NCBI GenBank assembly: GCA_014649555.1
Contig: BMTG01000011.1
Coordinates: forward strand, 124,001 to 188,000
Source of the DNA: Streptomyces globisporus
Lineage (GTDB): Bacteria; Actinomycetota; Actinomycetes; Streptomycetales; Streptomycetaceae
Reading direction: 5' to 3'
Length of the DNA stretch: 64,000 nucleotides
Made by a program: the position numbers and the translations under genes. Shown here piece by piece: positions 48,237 through 56,262 of the stretch. The notes under the pieces are model-generated. The model was not told the DNA's origin. It did not search any database and saw only the letters and a list, made by a program, of their open reading frames with translations. Every line of letters begins with the position of its first letter. Position 1 is the first letter of the stretch.

Positions 48237-48797
48237 ATGTCCGTCGACCAGACGTCCTGGGAAGCCGCGGTACGCCACTTGTACGAGGACGCATACCCAT
48301 ACGACGCCACGGGCCCGCGTCGCCACGAAAACTGGGTCCTCGACGTCCTTGCTCTGATGGCACGGGCCCCGGACCCCCGCGGCTGGACCGGTCTCGATGA
48401 CGCGGCTGAGAACCCGGAGCGCGAGGCGTGGCCCACCTATCCCTTCGCCGCCCATCCGCCGGAGTACATCGCGAGGCGTCTCCAGGAGATCGACCGGGCC
48501 AGTGCCGAGAACCTGCTCCTCGCCCTTACAGACGACGGCTGCACCCTGTCCAACCTGAGTCGCTTCGCCGAAAGCGAGGCGGAGCTCCGGGCGATGGCGC
48601 GCACGATCCTCAAGCGCTACGGGGACTCCGCCCTTTTCGTCACCAACGTCAACAAACCCGGTCACGCGAGCGGCACGCTCGACTTCACATCATCGGACTG
48701 GGCGTACAGCCCGCTGAGTGTGTACTCGGAGGACTATGGCCTGATCGTCGTCTCGGACACCGAGGTGGGCATGTTCTGGAACTTCGCCGACTACTGA
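48237..48797 (+). CDS. probable immunity protein for the RNase A-like toxin
   Basis: A 186-residue soluble acidic protein that directly follows the toxin gene. Features include SWEAAVRHLYEDAYPYDATGPRRHENWVLDVLALMARAPDPRGW, WPTYPFAAHPPEYIARRLQEIDRAS and FTSSDWAYSPLSVYSEDYGLIVVSDTEVGMFWNFADY, the last like a SMI1/SUKH-type closing strand. I do not recognise the family with confidence. Position immediately after a toxin with a small gap is the main argument for immunity. Confidence 0.65.
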   Translation: MSVDQTSWEAAVRHLYEDAYPYDATGPRRHENWVLDVLALMARAPDPRGWTGLDDAAENPEREAWPTYPFAAHPPEYIARRLQEIDRASAENLLLALTDDGCTLSNLSRFAESEAELRAMARTILKRYGDSALFVTNVNKPGHASGTLDFTSSDWAYSPLSVYSEDYGLIVVSDTEVGMFWNFADY

Positions 48798-48854
48798 ACC
48801 GCTTGCCGTCCGTGGGAGCTCGGCTCCTGACGAGGCAATTTGAGAGGACGCCCC

Positions 48855-49154
48855 GTGCTGACCCGATCCGCCTCTTACCCCGACCGGGAGACCGCCCAGT
48901 GGGCCACCCAGCAGGTGGTGACCGCCAACGAACAGGTCGTCCACCGCTGGCTCGCCCAGAACACCCGGGTCCGCCTCACTCTCGAGGCAGCCTGGCCGTC
49001 CCGTGAGGAGCCTGTGGGCCGGGTCCAGCTGGAGGGCGACCTGCTGGCCGGGCGCGGCCCCGTCGATGTGCGCGCGGCGCGCGTGGTGCTGCGCCGCGAG
49101 GCGACGAGTCCTCTCGGCTTTGTCGTCCACACAACCTTCCCGTTCTACCTGTAG
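48855..49154 (+). CDS. orphan C-terminal part of an RNase A-like toxin domain
   Basis: A 99-residue reading frame: TRSASYPDRETAQWATQQVV, ANEQVVHRWLAQNTRVRLTLEAAW, EEPVGRVQLEGD, VDVRAARVVLRREATSPLGFVVHTTFPFYL. It corresponds to the second half of the same RNase A-like domain as the 47125 toxin (compare SSAFPNYQRAEELTERNL and FTVMTSMP), but is a different variant and lacks the GHTxxxHVGKT segment with the catalytic His. A ribosome-site-like GAGAGGA precedes GTG 48855. It is best read as a displaced toxin cassette kept with its own immunity gene for recombination into the toxin. Confidence 0.7.
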   Translation: MLTRSASYPDRETAQWATQQVVTANEQVVHRWLAQNTRVRLTLEAAWPSREEPVGRVQLEGDLLAGRGPVDVRAARVVLRREATSPLGFVVHTTFPFYL

Positions 49155-49167
49155 GGGTCGCACGCAC

Positions 49168-49824
49168 ATGTCCATGAAGCCCCTCGAACACGACCGGCGG
49201 TACGGCGAGCTGGACCAGGTCATGCGCGCGTATCTGGGTCAGCCCGCCGACGACACCCCGGAGCGACGCAGTCGCGCCCTGGACGCGTACCTCCGTCACA
49301 CCTGGCATAACCGCCCTGCGGCCATCGCGGAGGCGGAGCGACAGCTGCGCGAGTACAGCCGTAATCCTCCGGGGCGCATTCGGCATGAGCTGGGTGAGTT
49401 CTACTCGATCCCGGACACCGGAAAGCCCCAGTCGGACATCGGTGACTGGCTGACAGTGCTGGCCGACCACCTGAAGCGGAGCATCGAGGAGGGCGACGTC
49501 CCGGAGCCATCGTCCCCACAGACGCACTGGGAGTGGCACGCGCGCTTTCCGGAGACCGCGCAACTACTGGGGGGCTGGTTCTCGCAGGACATCGTTGACG
49601 AGTTTCTCGGCCACGACGCCGCAGTCACCGACTACGCCCAGACCACAAACCCGCAGTTGGTCGCCCGCCTCGTGGGTGAACTGCACGAGTTGCTCGCCCT
49701 CCCCCTGGACGAGGGGGACTACGCCCTGGCTGCCACCGAACTCGGCATGGAGGTCGGCCCGCCGGAACCGTTCTCCCACGGCGCCTGGTTCCAGTCGCTG
49801 GCTGCGACGCTCTCCGGTGTCTGA
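49168..49824 (+). CDS. CdiI-like immunity protein with two related halves
   Basis: A 218-residue protein. The second half (ETAQLLGGWFSQDIVDEFLGHDAAVTDYAQTTNPQLVARLVGELHELLALPLDEGDYALAATELGMEV) matches the CdiI_2-type contact-dependent-inhibition immunity pattern, an aromatic GWFSQDI followed by a helix with ELxELL. The first half (YGELDQVMRAYLGQPADDTPERRSRALDAYLRHTWHNRPAAIAEAERQLREY and DIGDWLTVLADHLKRSI) has a similar layout, as if the domain had been duplicated. It follows the orphan toxin cassette by 13 bases. ATG 49168 and 49174 are both possible. Confidence 0.75.
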   Translation: MSMKPLEHDRRYGELDQVMRAYLGQPADDTPERRSRALDAYLRHTWHNRPAAIAEAERQLREYSRNPPGRIRHELGEFYSIPDTGKPQSDIGDWLTVLADHLKRSIEEGDVPEPSSPQTHWEWHARFPETAQLLGGWFSQDIVDEFLGHDAAVTDYAQTTNPQLVARLVGELHELLALPLDEGDYALAATELGMEVGPPEPFSHGAWFQSLAATLSGV

Positions 49825-49991
49825 TCCGGCTGAGCGGGCGATTCGCAATCCGGGGACGGATGTACCTCAGCGCCCTGAACGCACCGAGCGGGCCAGGACG
49901 CTACACCAAGTTGGCCACCCGGGCGGCCAGATGGCTCGCGGCGGCCAAGAAACCTCTCCTCCCTGATGACGCGACGACCCGTACCGCGCCG

Positions 49992-50019
49992 TGGGTTCGA
50001 AGCTCACCTGACGCACCAT
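49992..50019 (+). other. tRNA 3'-end-like remnant, possible attachment site
   Basis: GTGGG TTCGAAG CTCAC has the exact form of a T-arm (5-bp stem with one G-T pair, 7-base loop starting TTCGA), followed by seven bases CTGACGC, a discriminator A and CCA at the correct distance. The 5' part of a tRNA is not found upstream: no GCGTCAG at the right spacing. Such 3' fragments are left when integrative elements recombine at tRNA genes. Confidence 0.5.
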
Positions 50020-50040
50020 AAGAACGAGCGTCAGGTGAGC
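50002..50040. repeat. perfect 13-bp inverted repeat
   Basis: GCTCACCTGACGC at 50002-50014 and its exact complement GCGTCAGGTGAGC at 50028-50040, loop 13 bases. It overlaps the tRNA-like 3' end. It could act as a terminator (no T-run) or be part of a recombination site. Confidence 0.85.
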
Positions 50041-50088
50041 GTCGAGCCCGTCGTGCGCCATTCCTGACGAAGGCCGCCGCAGACCGCT

Positions 50089-50220
50089 TGCCCCTGCACT
50101 CTTGGGTGAGACCGCAGGTCAGAGCAGTGCGCCTGGACGGCCGCGCGCTCCATGTCGTGTCCGGTGGGAAACATGTCGAACGCATCCCGCCGCACCTGAG
50201 AACCCCGGAAAAACTGCAGG
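50089..50220 (+). pseudogene. possible C-terminal transposase/integrase remnant
   Basis: The plus frame PLHSWVRPQVRAVRLDGRALHVVSGGKHVERIPPHLRTPEKLQ resembles the C-terminal tail of IS481-like or integrase-core transposases in Streptomyces (a strand with LDG-LHV--GG and a final P-L-P-like run). It has no start and merges into the antisense of the RNA methyltransferase gene. Resemblance is by pattern only. Confidence 0.3.
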
Positions 50221-51549
50221 TCAGATCCCCTTTGCAGCAGGCTCCAAGATCGCCACACATTCGACATGGTGCGTCATCGGAAACAGATCGAACGCCCGCA
50301 GCGTCCGCACCCGGTACCCGCCCTCCCGGAAGTACGCCAGGTCCCGGGCCAGAGCCGCCGGGTCGCAGGCCACGTAGGCGATCTTGCGTGCGCCCAGGCC
50401 CGACAGGTGCTTGACGACCTGCTTGCCCGCGCCCGCGCGCGGCGGGTCCAGGACGATCAGGTCGCACTCCGTGATGCCCGTGCGGGGCAGGACCTGGTCG
50501 ACCTTGCCGTGTTCGATGCGGACCCGGTCCAGGTCCTTCAGGTTGTGGCGGGCGTCCTCGACCGCGCGCTTGCCGGACTCGATGCCGAGGACCGCGCCCT
50601 TCTCGCCGAGGCGCTGGCCGATGGCGCCGGCGAAGAGGCCGACGCCGCAGTAGAGGTCGAGGGCCGTGTCGTTCTTGCGGGGCAGCAGGCCCTGCATGAC
50701 TGCGCGGACCAGGGTGTTGGCCGCCTGCGGGTGGACCTGCCAGAAGCCGCCGGAGCCGACGCGGTACGTGCGGTCGTCGGCGCGTTCGCGGACGAAGGCA
50801 CGGCCGTGGACGCGGTGGACGCCGCCGTCCTTCTCGTCGACGCGGAGCACGGAGACCGGCTTGTCCAGCTCGACCAGGGGGAGCCGGCCGCCGGGCTTCG
50901 GGGTGAGGATGACCTGGCGGTCGTTCGAGCCCGTGGCGGTGATGGCCTCCACCGCGGCGATCTGCGGCCACTCCCGCTTCTCGACGCCGAGCTCCGAGAC
51001 GCCCGGCGCGGCGATCAGGCAGTGGTCGATCGGCTGCACGTCGTGCGAGCGGTGCTTGCGCAGGCCCGCCCGGCCCTCGGCGTCGATGGCGTACTGGACG
51101 CGGGTGCGCCAGGCCGGCACCTCGCCCGCCGGGAGCTTGTCGCCCTCGGCCGGCATGACCGTGCCGTCCCAGCCGGCCTCCTCGGGGGTCAGGCCCGCCA
51201 GGCGCTGGAGCTGCTCGGCGATCACCTCGCCCTTCAGGCGCCTCTGCGCGCCCGGCTTCGCGTGCTGCCAGTCGCAGCCGCCGCACATGCCGGGGCCCGC
51301 GTACGGGCAGGGCGCCTCGACGCGGTCCTTGGACGGTTCGAGGATGCGTACCGCGTCGGCGCGCAGGAAACGCGAGTCCGTGTCGCCGTCCGTCACCTTG
51401 GCGATGATCTTCTCGCCGGGGAGCGTGTGGCGGACGAAGAGCACCTGGTTCTCGGCGGTCCGGGCGATGCAGTGGCCGCCGTGCGCGACGGGCCCGACCT
51501 CGACCTCGTACTCCTCCCCGACCAGCGACGACGTGGGTTCGTTCTGCAT
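50221..51549 (-). CDS. TrmA/RumA-family RNA (uracil-5) methyltransferase
   Basis: A 442-residue SAM-dependent methyltransferase. It has a TRAM-like N-terminus (EYEVEVGPVAHGGHCIARTAENQVLFVRHTLPGE), an iron-sulphur cysteine cluster (CPYAGPGMCGGCDWQH), SAM motif ALDLYCGVGLFAGAIGQRL, LIVLDPPRAGAGKQVV and the catalytic cysteine in YVACDPAALARDLAYF. RumA/RlmD-type enzymes make 5-methyluridine in rRNA; TrmA-type in tRNA, and the FeS cluster favours the RumA side. ATG 51549 is chosen; the longer reading has a Pro/Cys leader without coding character. It resumes normal core genes after the island. Confidence 0.88.
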   Translation of the reverse strand: MQNEPTSSLVGEEYEVEVGPVAHGGHCIARTAENQVLFVRHTLPGEKIIAKVTDGDTDSRFLRADAVRILEPSKDRVEAPCPYAGPGMCGGCDWQHAKPGAQRRLKGEVIAEQLQRLAGLTPEEAGWDGTVMPAEGDKLPAGEVPAWRTRVQYAIDAEGRAGLRKHRSHDVQPIDHCLIAAPGVSELGVEKREWPQIAAVEAITATGSNDRQVILTPKPGGRLPLVELDKPVSVLRVDEKDGGVHRVHGRAFVRERADDRTYRVGSGGFWQVHPQAANTLVRAVMQGLLPRKNDTALDLYCGVGLFAGAIGQRLGEKGAVLGIESGKRAVEDARHNLKDLDRVRIEHGKVDQVLPRTGITECDLIVLDPPRAGAGKQVVKHLSGLGARKIAYVACDPAALARDLAYFREGGYRVRTLRAFDLFPMTHHVECVAILEPAAKGI

Positions 51550-51691
51550 GAGGGGAGGCTCCAGAGAGGAAAGGGAGGAAAAGGGGCAGGCGGTCGAGTC
51601 TGCTGCCGGACAACAGCCCACCAGTCTACGTGGGACTGGTGGGGGTGGTGACCACGAGCGGCCCACGCCTCTCCGCCGTCCCCGCTCGCCC

Positions 51692-53728
51692 TCACCCCTT
51701 GCGGTGCCCCCGCTCCACCGGGCCCCGGCGCACCGACCCCGGAGCGCTCCAGTCCGCGCGCTTGCGGGCCCGCTTCTTCGCCGCCTCGGAGGACTGGAGC
51801 TGGTACGGGACGGAGGTCACCATGACGCCGGGTGTGAAGAGCAGCCGGCCCTTCAGGCGCAGGGCGCTCTGGTTGTGCAGCAGGTGCTCGTACCAGTGCC
51901 CGACCACGTACTCGGGGATGTAGACGCTGATCACGTCGCGCGGGCTCTGGCGGCGCAGGCCCTTGACGTACTCGATGACCGGGCGGGTCACCTCGCGGTA
52001 GGGCGAGTCGAGGATCTTGAGCGGGACGTTGACGCCGCGCCGCTCCCAGTCCTCGCGCAGGGCCTTCGTCTCGTCCGGGTCGACGCTGATGGAGAGCGCC
52101 TCCAGCTGGTCGGCGCGGATCAGCTGGGCGTAGGCGAGGGCGCGCAGGGTGGGGCGGTGGAGCTTGGAGACGAGGACGATGGCGTGGACGCGGGAGGGGC
52201 GCACGCTCTCGTCGGCGGGGGTCTCGTCGGCGGCGATCTCGGCGGCGACCCGGTCGTAGTGCTTCCGGATCGCGGTCATCGTGCCGTAGAAGATGACCAT
52301 GCCGAGCAGGGCCACCCAGGCGCCATGGGTGAACTTGGTGGCGAGGACGATCACCAGGACGACGCCGCAGAAGAAGGCGCCGAAGGCGTTGATGGCGCGG
52401 GAGCGGATCATGTGGCGGCGCCTGGCCTGGTCCCGTTCGTCGGCGAGCAGCCGGTTCCAGTGCCGCACCATGCCGGTCTGGCTGAGGGTGAAGGAGACGA
52501 ACACCCCGACGATGTAGAGCTGGATCAGCTTCGTGGAGTCGGCGCCGTAGATCCCGACGAGCAGGATCGCCGCGCCCGCCAGCAGCACGATGCCGTTGGA
52601 GAAGGCCAGGCGGTCGCCGCGGGTGTGGAGCTGGCGCGGCAGGTAGCGGTCCTGGGCGAGGATCGAGCCGAGCAGCGGGAAGCCGTTGTACGCGGTGTTC
52701 GCGGCCAGGAAGAGGACCAGGGCGGTGGCGGCCGCGAGGACCATGAAGAGGAAGGAGCCGTGTCCGAAGACCGCCTCGGCGACCTGGGCGATGACCGGGT
52801 CCTGGGTGAAGCCCGCGCCGACCGGGACGCCGTCGCGGATCAGGTCGACGGCCGGGTTCTCGGCCATCTTGACGTCGGTGACCAGGGCCAGGCCGATGAT
52901 GCCGCAGAACATGGTGACGGCGAACAGGCCCATCAGGGCGAGGGTCGTCGCGGCGTTACTGCTCTTCGGCTTCCGGAACGCCGGCACACCGTTGCTGATC
53001 GCCTCGACGCCGGTGAGAGCGGCGCAGCCGGAGGAGAAGGCCCGCAGGAGCAGGAAGACGAGTGCGAAGCCGGCCAGTCCCTCGTGTTCGGGCTTGATCT
53101 CCAGGTCGGAGGTGGGGGCGTGCATGGTGTCGCCGAGGATCAGTCCGCGAAAGGCACCCCACAGGATCATCAGGAAGACACCGGCCACGAAAAGGTACGT
53201 GGGGATGGCGAAGAGCTTCCCGGACTCCTTCACTCCGCGCAGGTTCATCAGGGTGAGCAGGACGATGGCGCCGATGGCGCAGAGCGTCTTGTGCTCGATG
53301 ACGAACGGGATCGCGGAGCCGAGGTTCTCGACGCCGGAGGAGATCGACACGGCGACGGTGAGGACGTAGTCGACGAGCAGGGCGCTGGCGACGGTCAGTC
53401 CGGCCTTGGGGCCGAGGTTGGTGGTCGCGACCTCGTAGTCGCCGCCGCCGCTCGGGTAGGCGTGGACGTTCTGCCGGTAGGAGGCGACGACCGTGAACAT
53501 GAGGACGACGACCGCGACGGCGATCCAGGGGCTGAAGTGGTACGCCGACACCCCCGCGATGGACAGCACGAGGAGGACTTCTCCCGGTGCGTACGCCACC
53601 GATGACAACGGGTCGGACGCGAACACGGGCAGCGCGATGCGCTTGGGGAGCAGGGTCTCCCCCAGCTTGTCGCTGCGCAGCGCGCGGCCGATCAGGATCC
53701 GTTTGGGCAGGTCGGTCAGTTTGGACAC
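51692..53728 (-). CDS. APC-superfamily permease, possible potassium or amino-acid transporter
   Basis: A 678-residue membrane protein with about 12 helices and a 190-residue cytoplasmic C-terminus. N-terminal helices show LPVFASDPLSSVAYAPGEVLLVLSIAG and ASYRQNVHAYPSGGGDYEVATTNLGPKAGLTVASALLVDYVLTVAVSISSG, typical of the KUP-like APC branch. The C-terminal part (HAIVLVSKLHRPTLRALAYAQLI..ADQLEALSISVDPDE) resembles a USP-like regulatory domain. Divergence from two TrkA-type genes supports potassium transport. TACGAT ends seven bases before GTG 53728, so the message may be leaderless. Confidence 0.85.
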   Translation of the reverse strand: MSKLTDLPKRILIGRALRSDKLGETLLPKRIALPVFASDPLSSVAYAPGEVLLVLSIAGVSAYHFSPWIAVAVVVLMFTVVASYRQNVHAYPSGGGDYEVATTNLGPKAGLTVASALLVDYVLTVAVSISSGVENLGSAIPFVIEHKTLCAIGAIVLLTLMNLRGVKESGKLFAIPTYLFVAGVFLMILWGAFRGLILGDTMHAPTSDLEIKPEHEGLAGFALVFLLLRAFSSGCAALTGVEAISNGVPAFRKPKSSNAATTLALMGLFAVTMFCGIIGLALVTDVKMAENPAVDLIRDGVPVGAGFTQDPVIAQVAEAVFGHGSFLFMVLAAATALVLFLAANTAYNGFPLLGSILAQDRYLPRQLHTRGDRLAFSNGIVLLAGAAILLVGIYGADSTKLIQLYIVGVFVSFTLSQTGMVRHWNRLLADERDQARRRHMIRSRAINAFGAFFCGVVLVIVLATKFTHGAWVALLGMVIFYGTMTAIRKHYDRVAAEIAADETPADESVRPSRVHAIVLVSKLHRPTLRALAYAQLIRADQLEALSISVDPDETKALREDWERRGVNVPLKILDSPYREVTRPVIEYVKGLRRQSPRDVISVYIPEYVVGHWYEHLLHNQSALRLKGRLLFTPGVMVTSVPYQLQSSEAAKKRARKRADWSAPGSVRRGPVERGHRKG

Positions 53729-54050
53729 GCAGAGGATCGTAAGCGGAGCCCGTGGCCGAAACGCACGGCCTTTCGACGTGGCCCCGCAATCTCCTGCGGT
53801 CGGAGGAGAACGCCGCTGCATTCTTTAACGCGATCCTTGCGCCCGTTCTCCCTGTTTTGCTTTCCCTTTACCGGAAGGCGCGAGGATGCGGACACGCGGA
53901 TGAGGGAGTGACTTCCCCGGCGCTTAAGCTCGTCTTCGGGCCACACCGCGGGTGTGTGCCGCGTTGTTTGCCCAGCAAGCCGAGAGAGAAGTGTGAGCAG
54001 CGTGTTTTCGCAGGTCAGCCGGATGACCAGGACGACGGGGTAGGCGCACA
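53729..54050. promoter_or_regulatory. divergent promoter region between the APC permease and trkA genes
   Basis: No gene seen in this 322-base gap. It contains the T-rich run CCTGTTTTGCTTTCCCTTTA near 53855 and inverted-repeat patches, suitable for promoters or a long trkA leader. I compared it by eye with the ydaO/c-di-AMP riboswitch, often found before potassium genes, and did not see its core. Confidence 0.4.
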
Positions 54051-54719
54051 GTGCACATCGTCATCATGGGCTGCGGGCGCGTCGGTGCCGCTCTCGCACA
54101 GACCCTGGAACAGCAGGGCCACACCGTCGCGGTGATCGACCAGGACCCGACGGCGTTCCGTCGCCTCGGGTCCGGGTTCGGCGGTCGCCGGGTCACCGGG
54201 GTCGGTTTCGACCAGGACACCCTCCGCGAGGCGGGGATCGAGGAGGCCGGGGCGTTCGCGGCGGTCAGCAGCGGCGACAACTCCAACATCATCGCGGCCC
54301 GGGTGGCCCGCGAGATGTACTCCATCGAGAACGTCGCGGCGCGCATCTACGACCCCCGGCGCGCCGAGGTCTACCAGCGCCTCGGCATCCCCACCGTGGC
54401 GACGGTGCGCTGGACGGCGGACCAGATGCTGCGGCGGCTGCTGCCGTCGGGCGCGGAGCCGCTGTGGCGTGATCCGAGCGGGGGTGTGCAGCTCGCCGAG
54501 GTGCACACGACGCCGTCCTGGATCGGCCACAAGATCAGCACGCTCCAGGAGGAGACGGGGGTCCGGGTGGCCTTCCTCACCCGGTTGGGCGAGGCCATAC
54601 TGCCGACCTCGCAGACCGTTCTCCAGGAAGGCGACCTGGTCCACGTGATGATGCGTACGGACGAGATCGCCCAGGTCGAAGAGGCCTTCGCCCAGGGTCC
54701 CGAGGAGGACGGTCACTGA
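54051..54719 (+). CDS. trkA: TrkA-type K+ channel/transporter gating protein
   Basis: A 222-residue RCK protein. The N-terminal Rossmann domain (HIVIMGCGRVGAALAQTLEQQGHTVAVIDQDPTAFRRL) binds NAD or ATP, and the TrkA-C domain begins near residue 140 (AEVHTTPSWIGHKISTLQEETGVRVAFL). Such proteins ring-assemble on the cytoplasmic face of K+ transporters and gate them. The next gene is a second TrkA, coupled by TGATG, and the APC permease is divergent, so the three likely act together. GTG start at 54051. Confidence 0.9.
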   Translation: MHIVIMGCGRVGAALAQTLEQQGHTVAVIDQDPTAFRRLGSGFGGRRVTGVGFDQDTLREAGIEEAGAFAAVSSGDNSNIIAARVAREMYSIENVAARIYDPRRAEVYQRLGIPTVATVRWTADQMLRRLLPSGAEPLWRDPSGGVQLAEVHTTPSWIGHKISTLQEETGVRVAFLTRLGEAILPTSQTVLQEGDLVHVMMRTDEIAQVEEAFAQGPEEDGH

Positions 54720-55396
54720 TGCGTGTGTCGATTGCCGGGGCGGGCGCGGTGGGTCGTTCCATCGCCGCCGAGCTGCTGGAGAACGGGCACGAGGTGCTGC
54801 TGATCGACAAGGCGCCGACCGCCATCTCGGTGGAGCGGGTCCCGATGGCCGAGTGGCTGCTCGCGGACGCCTGTGAGATCACGTCGCTGGACGAGGCGGC
54901 GCTGCAGCGGTGCAACGTGGTGATCGCCGCGACCGGGGACGACAAGGTGAACCTGGTCGTCTCGCTGCTCGCCAAGACCGAGTACGGCGTGCCGCGCGTG
55001 GTCGCCCGGGTGAACAACCCGAAGAACGAGTGGCTGTTCAACGAGTCCTGGGGCGTGGACGTCGCCGTCTCGACGCCGCGTCTGATGTCGGCCCTGGTCG
55101 AGGAGGCGGTGAGCGTCGGTGATCTGGTCCGGCTGCTGCGCTTCAGCCACGGCGACGCCAACCTGGTGGAGCTGACCCTGCCGCCGGAGTCGGCGCTGGC
55201 CGGCATCCGCGTCGGGGATGTGGCCTGGCCCGCGGACACCTCCCTGGTGACGATCATCCGGGGTACGCGGGTGCTGACGCCGAGCCCCGAGGAGTCCCTG
55301 GAGGCCGGGGACGAGCTGCTGTTCGTGGCCGCCCAGGCGCGCGAGGAGCAGTTGGAGGACCTGCTGTCGGTCCGGCGTAGTCCTGAGGACGACTGA
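54719..55396 (+). CDS. trkA: TrkA-type K+ channel/transporter gating protein
   Basis: A 225-residue paralogue of the preceding protein: RVSIAGAGAVGRSIAAELLENGHEVLLIDKAPTAISVERVPMAEWLLADACEITSLDEAALQRCNVVIAATGDDKVNLVVSLLAKTE is the RCK Rossmann domain, and LTLPPESALAGIRVGDVAWPADTSLVTIIRGTRVLTPSPEESLEAGDELLFVA is TrkA-C. Two different RCK subunits from one operon suggest a hetero-oligomeric ring. The stop is followed by a very strong hairpin. Confidence 0.9.
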   Translation: MRVSIAGAGAVGRSIAAELLENGHEVLLIDKAPTAISVERVPMAEWLLADACEITSLDEAALQRCNVVIAATGDDKVNLVVSLLAKTEYGVPRVVARVNNPKNEWLFNESWGVDVAVSTPRLMSALVEEAVSVGDLVRLLRFSHGDANLVELTLPPESALAGIRVGDVAWPADTSLVTIIRGTRVLTPSPEESLEAGDELLFVAAQAREEQLEDLLSVRRSPEDD

Positions 55397-55410
55397 GCCG
55401 GCCACCATGG

Positions 55411-55451
55411 GGAAGGGGCCCGGAACCGCTCAGCGGTTCCGGGCCCCTTCC
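55411..55451. terminator. long perfect terminator hairpin after trkA genes
   Basis: A 20-bp perfect stem, 55411-55430 with 55432-55451 (GGAAGGGGCCCGG side and its complement), leaves about a 5-base physical loop. It lies between convergent trkA and DUF3159 genes. Confidence 0.88.
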
Positions 55452-55467
55452 TTGCAGCGTGCGCGGG

Positions 55468-56259
55468 TCAGGCCTCCGGGTCGCGGACCGCGGCGGCGGC
55501 CTGCGCCTTGCGCTCCTTCTCGGCCTGTTCCTCGGCCTCCATCTCGGCGAAGACGTCGATGGGCGGCGGCGCCTTCGCGAGGAAGATCCAGGTCAGGTAG
55601 ACCGCGAGCAGGAACGGCGGGATCTTCAGGGCGATGAGCACCCAGCCGAACTGGGTGGTGTCGGCCCACCAGTAGAGCGGGAAGAGGATCGCGCACTTGG
55701 CCAGCAGGATGAAGCCCCAGGCGTAGCTGGCCCTGGTGTACGCCTTCTTCCGGCCCGGGTTACGGGTCCGCCAGGAGAGGTTCTCCTTGAAGACCGGGCC
55801 GAGGATCAGACCGATCAGGGGTACGCCGGCGGCGGCGGTGGCGATGTAGGCGACCGACAGGCCCAGGGTGTAGAGCATGCCCGGCAGATAGAAGTCCTTG
55901 GCATCTCCCGTCATCTTCGCGAAGAGGATGCCGAAGGCCACCCCGAAGACGCCGCTGAAGGCGTGCTTGACGGTGTCCCGGCGGATCAGCCGGACGACGA
56001 CGAGGACCAGGGACACCGCCAGGGCCGCGATGGCCGAGGCGTTCAGGTTCTTGTTGATGGTGAAGATCGTGACGAAGAGCAGCCCGGGGAGGACTGTCTC
56101 CACCATGCCGCGCACCCCGCCGAAGGCCTCGAAGAGGGCGGCCTCGGTGACGGCCTTCGACTCCGCGTCCTGCTGGGCGGCGTGCCTCCCGCCGGTGAGC
56201 TGCGGGTCGGTGCGGTGGGACTGGTCCGTGTCGGACGTCGGCTTGTCGAGAGACGTCAC
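55468..56259 (-). CDS. DUF3159 integral membrane protein
   Basis: A 263-residue protein with a soluble 50-residue N-terminus and about six membrane helices (LLFVTIFTINKNLNASAIAALAVSLVLVVVRLI, GVFGVAFGILFAK, LGLSVAYIATAAAGVPLIGLI, AYAWGFILLAKCAILFPLYWWAD, LIALKIPPFLLAVYLTWIFL). The pattern fits the actinobacterial DUF3159 family, of unknown function. It starts three bases after the OB-fold protein's stop, so they are co-translated; this pair next to kdpED and dut is a conserved Streptomyces arrangement. Confidence 0.82.
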   Translation of the reverse strand: MTSLDKPTSDTDQSHRTDPQLTGGRHAAQQDAESKAVTEAALFEAFGGVRGMVETVLPGLLFVTIFTINKNLNASAIAALAVSLVLVVVRLIRRDTVKHAFSGVFGVAFGILFAKMTGDAKDFYLPGMLYTLGLSVAYIATAAAGVPLIGLILGPVFKENLSWRTRNPGRKKAYTRASYAWGFILLAKCAILFPLYWWADTTQFGWVLIALKIPPFLLAVYLTWIFLAKAPPPIDVFAEMEAEEQAEKERKAQAAAAVRDPEA

Positions 56260-56262
56260 CGG

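Larger units (their letters stand above)
49825..50220. other. non-coding border of the accessory region
   Basis: No intact gene in these 396 bases. They hold a tRNA-3'-end-like sequence (49992-50019), a perfect inverted repeat overlapping it (50002-50040), and a possible transposase tail (50089-50220). Confidence 0.6.

Noticed and set aside
49901-51613. Long minus-strand frame through the toxin border and RNA methyltransferase
   Set aside because: It is a shifted-frame shadow of the TrmA-family gene; its translation is Arg/Pro-rich without motifs.
53729-54050. ydaO/c-di-AMP riboswitch before the trkA genes
   Set aside because: The location is tempting but I could not find the conserved core; the gap is recorded only as a promoter region.
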